Source: Caldilineaceae bacterium
GTDB taxonomy: Bacteria > Chloroflexota > Anaerolineae > Caldilineales > Caldilineaceae
Direction of reading: 5' to 3'
NCBI GenBank assembly: GCA_028819675.1
Contig: JAPPKT010000304.1
Location: 1-12,127 of the forward strand
DNA: 12,127 bases
Below the pieces are notes generated by a model. That model had not been told where the DNA came from. It worked only from the letters and a program-made list of their open reading frames with translations, and did no database searches. Positions 1 to 7,219 of the stretch are shown here, piece by piece. Made by a program: the position numbers and the translations under genes. Positions within the stretch are counted from its first letter, which is position 1; every line of letters starts with the position of its first letter.

Positions 1-176
1 CAAGGGAGGGCCGAATAGGCCCGACCGCCCAAAAAAGCAGTGGTCAGTGGTTAGTAGCCAGTTGTCAGAGAGATCTTTTCCCCTGCCCCGGTGTTGATCG
101 CGGAATGGGTCTGGCTTAGTCGTTGCGTTCGCTGTTCGATCCCTTGTTTTAACCAAAGCCACAGGAAAACTTCGTT
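1..176. other. Intergenic left edge upstream of the PHP gene
   Basis: No coding region with recognisable protein character lies here. The stretch holds a short inverted repeat (GGGCC, five-base loop, GGCCC at 8-22), a degenerate heptamer repeat (41-68), and a usable Shine-Dalgarno sequence AGGAA at 163-167, nine bases before the ATG at 177. Candidate promoter boxes are weak: TTGATC with a 17-base spacer to TAGTCG is the best pairing and is not convincing. The window edge may cut off the real upstream gene. Confidence 0.6.
41..68. repeat. Degenerate heptamer tandem repeat (four units)
   Basis: Four consecutive seven-base units can be read: TGGTCAG (41-47), TGGTTAG (48-54), TAGCCAG (55-61) and TTGTCAG (62-68). 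They share the pattern T-N-G-N-Y-A-G with one to three changes each. Short tandem heptamers of this kind are known from intergenic regions of cyanobacteria and some other bacteria. The array here is short and imperfect, so it may be a decayed remnant. Confidence 0.6.
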
Positions 177-1367
177 ATGGTCCAAGCAAACTCCTCCCCG
201 ACTCACTTTGAGTACCACGGCAACATTCACATGCACACGACCCATAGCGATGGATTCGGTTCCTTTGAGGAGCTGATCGAAGGGGCCGTGAAGGGCGGGT
301 TGGACTTTGTCTATGTCACCGATCACAACGTTCTGGTTCGCGAGCAGGAGGAAGGTTACAGGCGCGGTGTCCTGACTCTTGTCGGGCAGGAGGTGCACGA
401 CACGCAGCGAGAGCCTTCTGGAAACCACCTGCTCTGCCTTGGTGTGGAGTCCGACGTAAGCAGCCACGCTTCTGATCCTCAGCAACTCATTGAGGCCGTC
501 AAGCGACAGAATGGTCTGACGTTTCTGGCCCACCCAATTGAAGAGCGGACAGAACTTTTTTCCAAGTGCTATCCGTGGCATAGTTGGGAGGTTACGGATT
601 TCCATGGCGTGGAGCTGTGGAACTACCTCTCCGGGTTCCGCGGGTTCACGACCAGCTACCTGAGGGCGGCGATGGTTGGATTCTTCCCGCGGTTTTTCGC
701 AGCCGGACCATTGCCGGATATGCTGGCAAAGTGGGACGAACTTACACAGGAGAGACCGGTGGTGGCACTCGGCGGAACCGACGTCCATGCCATCAGGTAC
801 CGCCTTGGGCCGATAAGCCGTCGCTTTCTCAGCTACGAAGAGAGTGCTAAGGCGCTAAACACGCACATTTTGACCGACACGCCGTTGCTTGGCCCAACGT
901 CAGATGAATCCTTTGACTTTCGTGACCCAAACACGCTGCATGACCGAAATTTAGTCCTGGAGGCGCTACGCAAAGGACACTGCTGGCTGGGCTACGACCT
1001 AGTAGGATCTACGGAGCAGTTTCGCTTCTGGGCGGAAGGCGAGCGTATCGGGGAGGGAGAGGTTACCGGTCGGCCAGCTGCGCCTCGGTCAGGCGATGCT
1101 GAGGCATTGGGCGTGATGGGCGACTCTGTCAGCCTTGCTGAAGGGAGCTCCGTGACCTTGAAGGTACGGAGCCCAGAGGCTGCAGACATCCGCATTCTGC
1201 GCAATGGTCGAATCGTTACGCAGGGAAACGCTGAGACTCTCACCTACCAGGCTCGCGACACAGGGGTCTACCGGGTTGAGGTATGGAAGCAAAGGTGGGG
1301 CAAGCCGCGCGGGTGGATATTCAGCAATCCGATTTACGTCAACGGAGTACGGCCTGGCGAGAGTTGA
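177..1367 (+). CDS. PHP-domain metallohydrolase, CehA/McbA-like
   Basis: This 396-residue protein is a PHP-family metal-dependent hydrolase. The metal-binding motifs are all visible: H18-M-H20 followed by D25 (motif I), V-T-D-H50 (II), G-Q-E72-V-H74 and G-N-H84, A-H119-P (III), and G-G-T-D202-V-H204 (IV). A tail from about residue 310 resembles a beta-sandwich, ending in the phrase WIFSNPIYV, which is typical of CehA/McbA-type family members. These act on phosphate, ester or carbamate substrates; the substrate here cannot be read from sequence. No signal peptide or membrane segment is evident, so a cytoplasmic location is likely. The start is supported by AGGAA at 163-167 and by the PHP motif lying close to the N terminus. 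The gene converges on the nucleotidyltransferase gene, with 78 bases between them and no clear terminator. The PHP family call is firm; the subfamily is probable. Confidence 0.9.
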   Translation: MVQANSSPTHFEYHGNIHMHTTHSDGFGSFEELIEGAVKGGLDFVYVTDHNVLVREQEEGYRRGVLTLVGQEVHDTQREPSGNHLLCLGVESDVSSHASDPQQLIEAVKRQNGLTFLAHPIEERTELFSKCYPWHSWEVTDFHGVELWNYLSGFRGFTTSYLRAAMVGFFPRFFAAGPLPDMLAKWDELTQERPVVALGGTDVHAIRYRLGPISRRFLSYEESAKALNTHILTDTPLLGPTSDESFDFRDPNTLHDRNLVLEALRKGHCWLGYDLVGSTEQFRFWAEGERIGEGEVTGRPAAPRSGDAEALGVMGDSVSLAEGSSVTLKVRSPEAADIRILRNGRIVTQGNAETLTYQARDTGVYRVEVWKQRWGKPRGWIFSNPIYVNGVRPGES

Positions 1368-1445
1368 TTGAGGGCCCGTTGGCAAGTCTGCGGTTGGACC
1401 GTTTCTCCTCTACGGACAGGGACTCGTTGTTCCAAGAGCCGACTG

Positions 1446-2408
1446 TCAGCCTGTGGAAATGCTGGCCGGCCAGTTCTGCAGTTCGGTGCTCAGGAGGGCG
1501 AGTACGGCATTTTCTGCCTTCTGTGGGTAGCGCAGCGAGTGCTTTTGCGCAAGTTGAGGGGCATACCAGCGATATAGGACGACAAGGGCGACTGCCTGCC
1601 CAACCCAGGTTGCGCCGTCACCTACGCTCTTCTGGCGGCCCGACGGCTGCAGGCCCATGCTCCTCTCGAAGGCCTCGCGTTGGGCCGGTCCCAGGAACTG
1701 GTTGATACGAGAGTTTGTGTGAGGACGGTTGCCTCCATTCAAGGTCACAACCAAGTCAAGCAGTAGAGTCTGCATCTCAGTCAACAGCAAGTATGCAGCC
1801 AGCTGTTCCCGACGCCTCACTACTGCCGGCAGCCGCGCCAGCAGCAACCAGAAACGCCCAAGTTGCGATTCAATTAACCGAGAGTCTGGCGTCCAGTTCG
1901 CCGGCTGTTTGCTGGTCAAAGATGTTCTGTCGACGCTGTCCATGTGCTCTGCAACATAAAGGAGGCGTGCAGCGCACCCAGGTCTTTCCATGCCCTCGTC
2001 TCTGGCTAACAGCGTCCAGGCGATCTCAAAGAGAAGAGCGGCCTGACCGGTGTCGTCCAGTGCATCATCTCCGGATGGCGTCCCAACCGTGATGCCACGA
2101 AGGGAGCCACCTCTTGCCGAGTCGCTTATCTGCTCAACGAATACGTTTTCTTCCCCAAGGGTTTCTTGAATCGTATCCAGACAGTTGTGGGAAGGTCTTG
2201 ACGAGGCCGCCATCTTGCTGCCATTCTGATCCCAAAGGAGATGCAGGTCGACGCTGCTCCAACGATCGGCGTCACCACGCGCCAGGGACCCCTTCAGCCA
2301 AATCACTTTGGTCTGCTCCAAAGCGGCCAGACGAGGAACCAGGGCCTGCAAAAGCGCGCGATGCCTGGGAAGTTCAGTCAATGGCGTGGATTCAAAGTTA
2401 AATTGCAT
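1446..2408 (-). CDS. Nucleotidyltransferase-fold protein (MNT/aminoglycoside-type)
   Basis: The reading frame is open further upstream, but the protein most likely starts at the ATG at 2408 (320 residues, MQFNFEST...), because the codons upstream of it read as non-protein-like sequence. The N-terminal part carries the polymerase-beta-type nucleotidyltransferase signature: a helix-strand unit, then G40-S41 and twelve residues later D54-L-H56-L. In the family consensus (hG[GS], 9-13 residues, Dh[DE]h) the second carboxylate is Asp or Glu; here it is His56. The C-terminal two thirds is helical and leucine-rich, as in antibiotic or small-molecule nucleotidyltransferases with a helical substrate domain. 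The substrate is unknown and activity is uncertain given His56. No Shine-Dalgarno sequence is visible before the chosen start, so initiation may be weak, leaderless, or elsewhere. It is divergent from the UPF0182 gene and convergent with the PHP gene, so it appears to be a single-gene unit. Confidence 0.75.
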   Translation of the reverse strand: MQFNFESTPLTELPRHRALLQALVPRLAALEQTKVIWLKGSLARGDADRWSSVDLHLLWDQNGSKMAASSRPSHNCLDTIQETLGEENVFVEQISDSARGGSLRGITVGTPSGDDALDDTGQAALLFEIAWTLLARDEGMERPGCAARLLYVAEHMDSVDRTSLTSKQPANWTPDSRLIESQLGRFWLLLARLPAVVRRREQLAAYLLLTEMQTLLLDLVVTLNGGNRPHTNSRINQFLGPAQREAFERSMGLQPSGRQKSVGDGATWVGQAVALVVLYRWYAPQLAQKHSLRYPQKAENAVLALLSTELQNWPASISTG

Positions 2409-2718
2409 GGGAATTGGAGCAGATGTCGGGTAAAGCCGGGCTAAAGTATAGCATGGCCCCGGATCTGATTCCGAACGTGTCAACATGCCCCTGTAACCGG
2501 CCCGCCCTGGTATGCGTCTTTCTGGCCGTGAACGGGATTGCAATGCCCTGCTTTACTCCGCACGTAGGGGAGACGCGCCGAATGAGGGGAGTTCTGTTAT
2601 AATTGCCAACATAGGCGCAGGGGCACTGATTCTCGCGGGTTAACGGTACAGTCTGTTTCATCTGCCCCAACAGGCAGACACGCCGCCGACGGTCCCTCCT
2701 AATCGACAAGGAACAGAT
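2409..2718. other. Divergent intergenic region with promoter elements
   Basis: This 310-base stretch separates the divergent nucleotidyltransferase and UPF0182 genes. It has no convincing coding region. On the plus strand it holds an extended -10 element (2595-2603), a hairpin in the presumed 5' leader (2661-2678: TCTGCC, six-base loop, GGCAGA) and the ribosome-binding site AAGGAA at 2708-2713. On the minus strand a TATACT box (2445-2450) could serve the nucleotidyltransferase gene, but no matching -35 lies at normal distance. Confidence 0.65.
2595..2603 (+). promoter_or_regulatory. Extended -10 promoter for the UPF0182 gene
   Basis: TGTTATAAT matches the extended -10 consensus TGnTATAAT exactly. 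No TTGACA-like -35 box lies 16-18 bases upstream, which is acceptable for extended -10 promoters. It would start transcription near 2610 and give a leader of about 110 bases before the ATG at 2719. The assignment rests on sequence match only. Confidence 0.6.
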
Positions 2719-5688
2719 ATGGCTGAACGCAACCCATTCCACGAACTCCTGGAAAACCTGGATGAAGACGACTGGGAGCAGATCGAAGAAGAACTGCTGC
2801 ATGATGACAACGGTCCCAGTAATCCGGGAACGCCCCGGCAAGGAGGGGGCAATGGCGGACAGGGAGGAGGCGGCCGTTTGTTGTGGTGGATGCTGATTCC
2901 CTTCCTGGTCCTCATCCTGTTCAATACCGTCCTTGGATTCTACACGGACTGGCTATGGTATGACAGTCTCAAACTGACAAGTGTGTTCTTCACTCGTATC
3001 GGCGCCTCGCTCGGTCTGTTTGCCGCCGGGGCGCTCGCCTTCTGGCTCGTCTTCGTATTCAATGTCCTGCTGGTGCGGCGCCTTAATCCGCAGGGACTGG
3101 CAGATACGCCGGTGATCGAAGCGATTCAGGCTATAGGCGTCCGTCTAACGCCAGTCGTCCTATTGGTAGGCGCATTTTTTGCATTCTTCATGGGTACGGG
3201 GGCCTCTTCGGCTTGGGAGGAACTCCTCCTCTACTTCAATCAACAGCCGTTTGGTTTGAGCGACCCGATATTTGAGCGTGATGTAAGCTTCTTTCTTTTC
3301 ACTTTGCCGATTTGGCAGTTTCTGCGCGGCTGGCTGATGACGATGCTTGTCATCACTCTTATTGCGACAGGGCTTGCCAGCGGCATTGGGTGGCGGGGAT
3401 GGGGCGCGCCGGCCGCGGTTCGCGCCCACCTCAGCGTACTGGGTGCTTTGATCCTGCTATTGATCGCGTGGCAATACAGGTTGGATGCTCTGGAGCTTGT
3501 CTACAGCAGACGCGGCGCAGTCTTTGGTGCAGGCTATACCGACGTCAATGCCCAGCTACCCGCCTATACCATTCTCGTATTTGTCACCATTATCGCCGCT
3601 GTGTTGCTGCTCGTGAACGTATTCTTGCAGCAGGCGTGGCGGGCCATCGTTGTCGTTCTGGTGGGCTGGATTGCGATTTCCGCACTGGCAGGCAACATTT
3701 ACCCCAACCTAGTTCAGCGCTTCCAGGTCAACCCAAACGAGTTCACACGCGAGCAGGAGTACATCGCACACAATATTGACTTTACACGCGTCGCTTACGG
3801 TTTGGACAGGATAGTCGACGAAAACTTCGATGCTGAGAGCGAGTTAACAGGTGAAGAGCTTCTCAGCCAACCAGATACAATTACCAACATCCGACTGTGG
3901 GACTACCGACCTCTGCTCCAGACGTACAACCAGGTGCAGGCGTTGCGGCAACAGTACCAGTTCACCGACATCGATATCGATCGCTACGATATTGAAGGTG
4001 AGCGCCGCCAACTAATGCTGTCGGCGCGAGAGCTGATTCCTGAGCAGTTGGAACAACCTGCGCAGACCTGGGTAAATCGCAAACTGGTCTACACGCACGG
4101 CTACGGCGTTGCCGCTTCACCGGTGGCCGAGATCACTCCAGACGGGTTGCCGACCTTTGTGTTGCAGGACCTGCCCGTCCAAGGCATTCTGGACGTCACC
4201 CGCCCACAGATCTACTTTGGCGAGCGCACGAACGAATATGTGATTGTCAAGACTGAGACCCCAGAGTTCGACTACCCACGCGGTGAAGGGGGAAACGTTT
4301 TTACGACCTTCGAGGGAGACACCGGCATCAGGATTGGTGGTTTCCTGCCTCGACTGGCATTCGCAATTCAGTTTGCTGACATTAATCTGTTTATCAGCCA
4401 GGAGTTGACTCCAGAGAGCCAGCTTTTGTGGAGGAGAAATATACTGCGGCGTACGCTGGAAGTGGCGCCCTTCCTGCGATTCGATTCTGATCCGTACATC
4501 GTGGTCGGGGGAGACGGCAACCTATACTGGTTCCTCGACGCATATACCGTCAGCGGGCGCTTTCCTTACAGCGAGCCGAGTCAGTTCGGGACCAGGACCG
4601 TTCCGCCGGGCTTCAACTACATTCGTAACCCGGTCAAAATCATTATTGACGCCTATACGGGCAAGATGAACTTTTATCTGGTCGAGCCGGATGAACCCAT
4701 CGCCGCCGCCTATGCGCGCATTTTTCCGTCGCTCTTCACTTCTTTTGAGGAGATGCCGGCGGACCTCAATGCCCACATTCGCTACCCTAACGATCTCTTC
4801 AGCATTCAGGCCAGCGTATTCCGCACTTACCAGATGACCGAGCCGACCGACTTCTACAACAGAGAGGATGTATGGGCGTGGCCGGAAGAGATTTTTGACA
4901 ACCAGTCACGGCCGATGGAGCCCTACTATGTGTTGATGCAGCTCCCGGGCAGCGAGGACCTGGACTTCATTCAGATCCTTCCATTTACACCTGCCAACCG
5001 CGAGAATATGATTTCCTGGCTGGCCGCACAGAACGACCCAGAGAAGTATGGAGAGATGCTGGTATACCGGTTCGGCAAAGACTCTCTCGTGTTCGGGCCC
5101 AAACAGATTGAGGCGCGTATCGACCAGGACCCGACGATCAGTTCGCTTCTCAGCCTGTGGAACCAGCAAGGAAGCCAGGTCATTCGGGGCAACCTGCTGG
5201 TAATTCCCATTGGCGAGAGTCTGCTCTATGTCGAGCCGCTCTATTTGCAGGCAGCGACTGGCAAGATTCCCGAGTTGAAGCGAGTTATACTGGCTACCTC
5301 GGAGCGAGTGATTATGGCTGAGAATCTTGGGCTGGCGCTGGCGGATCTGTTCGGCCAGGATATCCTCGCCGACACAAAACTGGCTGAGCTGGCGATTTCA
5401 GGAGACGGTGAAACGCCTGCCGTACGGCCAGTGGTGGAGCAGGAAGCGGTGGACGTCGACCTGGCGACATCTTCTCTTGAGGAACTGATACTGGAGGCAA
5501 ACAGTCGCTACACCAGAGCGCAGGACGCTTTGTTGTCGGGCGACTGGGCTGCCTATGGCGCTGAATTGGAAGGCCTCGAAAGGATATTGGAAAGGATGTT
5601 GGAGGTGAGTGGCCTCCCCGCAGAGCCCACACCACAACCGCTGCCGTCGCCCACGCCGACGCCGGCTGCAGAAGCCAGTTCAGGATAG
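2719..5688 (+). CDS. UPF0182 family membrane protein (COG1615)
   Basis: This 989-residue protein belongs to UPF0182, a family of large membrane proteins of unknown function found in actinobacteria, cyanobacteria, Chloroflexota and some Firmicutes. An acidic N-terminal segment (1-38) and a glycine-rich linker (41-52) precede about seven predicted membrane segments, at roughly 54-76, 94-120, 143-160, 198-222, 235-253, 282-302 and 308-325. A large soluble domain follows, opening with the family-typical stretch N-x-Y-P-x-L-V-Q-R-F-x-V-x-P-N-E near 326-341, and probably faces outside the membrane. The C terminus has a helical, acidic region (about 905-965) and a proline/threonine-rich disordered tail. 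The start is supported by AAGGAA at 2708-2713, five bases before ATG. No catalytic motif is recognised. The two small downstream genes are co-directional at 104 bases and could be co-transcribed. Confidence 0.92.
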   Translation: MAERNPFHELLENLDEDDWEQIEEELLHDDNGPSNPGTPRQGGGNGGQGGGGRLLWWMLIPFLVLILFNTVLGFYTDWLWYDSLKLTSVFFTRIGASLGLFAAGALAFWLVFVFNVLLVRRLNPQGLADTPVIEAIQAIGVRLTPVVLLVGAFFAFFMGTGASSAWEELLLYFNQQPFGLSDPIFERDVSFFLFTLPIWQFLRGWLMTMLVITLIATGLASGIGWRGWGAPAAVRAHLSVLGALILLLIAWQYRLDALELVYSRRGAVFGAGYTDVNAQLPAYTILVFVTIIAAVLLLVNVFLQQAWRAIVVVLVGWIAISALAGNIYPNLVQRFQVNPNEFTREQEYIAHNIDFTRVAYGLDRIVDENFDAESELTGEELLSQPDTITNIRLWDYRPLLQTYNQVQALRQQYQFTDIDIDRYDIEGERRQLMLSARELIPEQLEQPAQTWVNRKLVYTHGYGVAASPVAEITPDGLPTFVLQDLPVQGILDVTRPQIYFGERTNEYVIVKTETPEFDYPRGEGGNVFTTFEGDTGIRIGGFLPRLAFAIQFADINLFISQELTPESQLLWRRNILRRTLEVAPFLRFDSDPYIVVGGDGNLYWFLDAYTVSGRFPYSEPSQFGTRTVPPGFNYIRNPVKIIIDAYTGKMNFYLVEPDEPIAAAYARIFPSLFTSFEEMPADLNAHIRYPNDLFSIQASVFRTYQMTEPTDFYNREDVWAWPEEIFDNQSRPMEPYYVLMQLPGSEDLDFIQILPFTPANRENMISWLAAQNDPEKYGEMLVYRFGKDSLVFGPKQIEARIDQDPTISSLLSLWNQQGSQVIRGNLLVIPIGESLLYVEPLYLQAATGKIPELKRVILATSERVIMAENLGLALADLFGQDILADTKLAELAISGDGETPAVRPVVEQEAVDVDLATSSLEELILEANSRYTRAQDALLSGDWAAYGAELEGLERILERMLEVSGLPAEPTPQPLPSPTPTPAAEASSG

Positions 5689-5792
5689 GGCAAAGGCCCT
5701 CTCCGATTCGAAGACTGTTGAGATCGTTCCTAAGCGGGCCCGTCTGGTTGTTGCGGCGCAGTAGCGGGCCGCCTGCAGGAGGAGTCGCCAAA

Positions 5793-6323
5793 ATGACAGA
5801 ATTGCCGTCTTCGCCACCGCCAACCTTGCAGGATGTTCTCGAGAACATCGAGCGGGAGTGGGAGGCGTTGCAGAAGGTCTTGTCCGACCTGAATGCCGAT
5901 CAGATGATAGAGCCCGGCGAGGGAGGTTGGTCAACCAAGGATGAGCTGGCCCATCTGGCAGCTTGGGCAAGGGGACTGGCCGCCCTGGTGAGAAAGCAGC
6001 GCCGTTACCCGCCGATGGGCCTTCCCGACGACGCGGCACCCCATAGTTATGGTATTGAACGTATGAATCAGCTCATCTACGAGCGCAATCGGGACCTGCC
6101 GCTCGGCGACGTTCTGGCGGAGCTGGAGGAAGCGCATCGAGATGCGTTAGCGGCCGTTTGCGAACTTTCCGACGACGATCTGCTGCGTCCCTATGACGAT
6201 TATCAGCCCCAGGACCGCCGCCCAGACGGGCACACGCCCATATTGTGGCGCATTGCCGGCAACACTTACGGGCATTACGCCGAACACCGAGAGACCATCG
6301 AACGCCTGTGGAGCAAAGAATGA
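5793..6323 (+). CDS. DinB / ClbS-DfsB-like four-helix-bundle protein
   Basis: The protein has 176 residues from the ATG at 5793. That start is preferred over an earlier in-frame ATG (5718) because a strong Shine-Dalgarno sequence, AGGAGGAG (5777-5784), lies eight bases before it. The sequence is mostly helical. It carries W-S-x-K-D-x-L-A-H54-L-A-A-W in the second helix and H161-Y-A-E-H165 in the last, giving the three-histidine arrangement (one His plus HxxxH) that binds a metal in DinB-superfamily proteins. The flanking wording resembles the ClbS/DfsB (DUF1706) branch. Members include thiol-dependent transferases and the colibactin-resistance protein ClbS, but many are uncharacterised and no substrate can be assigned. 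The stop overlaps the SDR start (ATGA), implying translational coupling. Confidence 0.82.
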   Translation: MTELPSSPPPTLQDVLENIEREWEALQKVLSDLNADQMIEPGEGGWSTKDELAHLAAWARGLAALVRKQRRYPPMGLPDDAAPHSYGIERMNQLIYERNRDLPLGDVLAELEEAHRDALAAVCELSDDDLLRPYDDYQPQDRRPDGHTPILWRIAGNTYGHYAEHRETIERLWSKE

Positions 6324-7201
6324 GCGAAAGAAGGAAGGTTGTTATCACCGGCGCGTCCGGATATATCGCAAGCCTGCTGCTGCCTGCACTGCGCCAGCGG
6401 TATGATCTTACATTGCTGGACGTTCGGAGAACGGACCGCGACGGCAATGAAGTGGAAGGCGTTCAGATCGCGGACTTGACACAACGCGACCGGGACAGTT
6501 ACCGCCATCACTTTCGCGGCGCCGACGCCGTAATCCACCTTGGCTTCACCCGCGCCGAGGACAAGTCAGACGCTGTCCAGGACTTTTATGCCGAGTTGTC
6601 CAACGTGGAGATGGCCTTTCATGTTTATCAGACTTCGCAGGAAGAGGGAGTCAGGCGCGTCGTCGTCGCCAGCTCCAACCACGCTGCGGACTACTACGAG
6701 CCTCTGATCCTGGACAAGAAGTGGGATATCGTCACACCGGAGATGAGACCGTTTTCCGACAACTATTACGGCTGGGCCAAGGAGGCCTACGAACACCTGG
6801 GCTTTGTTTACGCTGTGGGGCGGATGCAGTTCCGCGGCGTCGACGTCGAGGACAGTTCTCCCCAGTCTCTGGAGAATGTGCAGGTCCGCATCGGTGGACC
6901 GAGGGAAGACGACCTTGAGAGGACTGACCCGGGAGACCTGCGTCGCATGGTGCGCGGGCTGGCCGTTTACATCAGCCAGCGCGACCTGCAGCAACTGTTC
7001 ATCAAGAGCATTGAAACTGAGGATATCGGCGATGAGCAGGGCGTGCCGTTCCAGGTCTTTTACGGCATCAGTGGCAATTCACAGGCTTTCTGGAGCATTG
7101 TGAATGCGCGCAAGGTTATAGGTTACGAGCCCAAGGACAACAGCGAGTACCGCTTCAGCGACCAGATCCACGCTCACATAAAGGCTGCAGAAGAATCGTA
7201 A
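6320..7201 (+). CDS. NAD-dependent epimerase/dehydratase (uronate-dehydrogenase-like SDR)
   Basis: This 293-residue extended short-chain dehydrogenase starts at the ATG that overlaps the DinB stop codon by four bases (ATGA, 6320-6323), with GGAG at 6310-6313 as the likely ribosome-binding site. Visible features are the dinucleotide-binding loop G11-A-S-G14-Y-I-A17 (the third glycine of the usual GxxGxxG is Ala), D34 after the second strand (suggesting NAD rather than NADP), a D52-L contact, the S118-S119-N120-H121 segment, and the catalytic Y150-G-W-A-K154. The SSNH phrase and overall length resemble uronate dehydrogenase and related sugar-oxidising SDRs. The exact substrate is not established. 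It is the last gene of its transcription unit and converges on the acylase gene, with 18 bases between stops and no terminator visible in the gap. Confidence 0.85.
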   Translation: MSERRKVVITGASGYIASLLLPALRQRYDLTLLDVRRTDRDGNEVEGVQIADLTQRDRDSYRHHFRGADAVIHLGFTRAEDKSDAVQDFYAELSNVEMAFHVYQTSQEEGVRRVVVASSNHAADYYEPLILDKKWDIVTPEMRPFSDNYYGWAKEAYEHLGFVYAVGRMQFRGVDVEDSSPQSLENVQVRIGGPREDDLERTDPGDLRRMVRGLAVYISQRDLQQLFIKSIETEDIGDEQGVPFQVFYGISGNSQAFWSIVNARKVIGYEPKDNSEYRFSDQIHAHIKAAEES

Positions 7202-7219
7202 CACTTTGCCGGAGTTTCC

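Noticed and set aside
8..22. GGGCC/GGCCC hairpin as a terminator of an upstream gene
   Set aside because: It has only five pairs and is followed by A residues rather than T residues on the plus strand; on the minus strand the T run precedes it.
51..788. Long minus-strand open frame (245 codons) opposite the PHP gene
   Set aside because: It overlaps the PHP gene, which has all its metal-binding motifs; the antisense translation shows no recognisable domain.
2445..2483. TTGACA (2478-2483) and TATACT (2445-2450) on the minus strand as a promoter for the nucleotidyltransferase gene
   Set aside because: The boxes are 27 bases apart, too far for a standard sigma-70 promoter. TATACT alone remains only a weak candidate.
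2409..2543. Upstream in-frame extension of the nucleotidyltransferase gene (45 extra codons)
   Set aside because: The added residues are Arg/Pro/Gly-rich and not domain-like, and the extension would run into the divergent promoter region. The ATG at 2408 gives a natural N terminus.
5687..5700. AGGGC-AAAG-GCCCT hairpin right after the UPF0182 stop as a terminator
   Set aside because: The stem is only five base pairs and no T run follows.
5718..5792. Earlier in-frame start for the DinB-like gene
   Set aside because: The ATG at 5793 has AGGAGGAG eight bases upstream and begins the domain naturally; the extension has no such signal.
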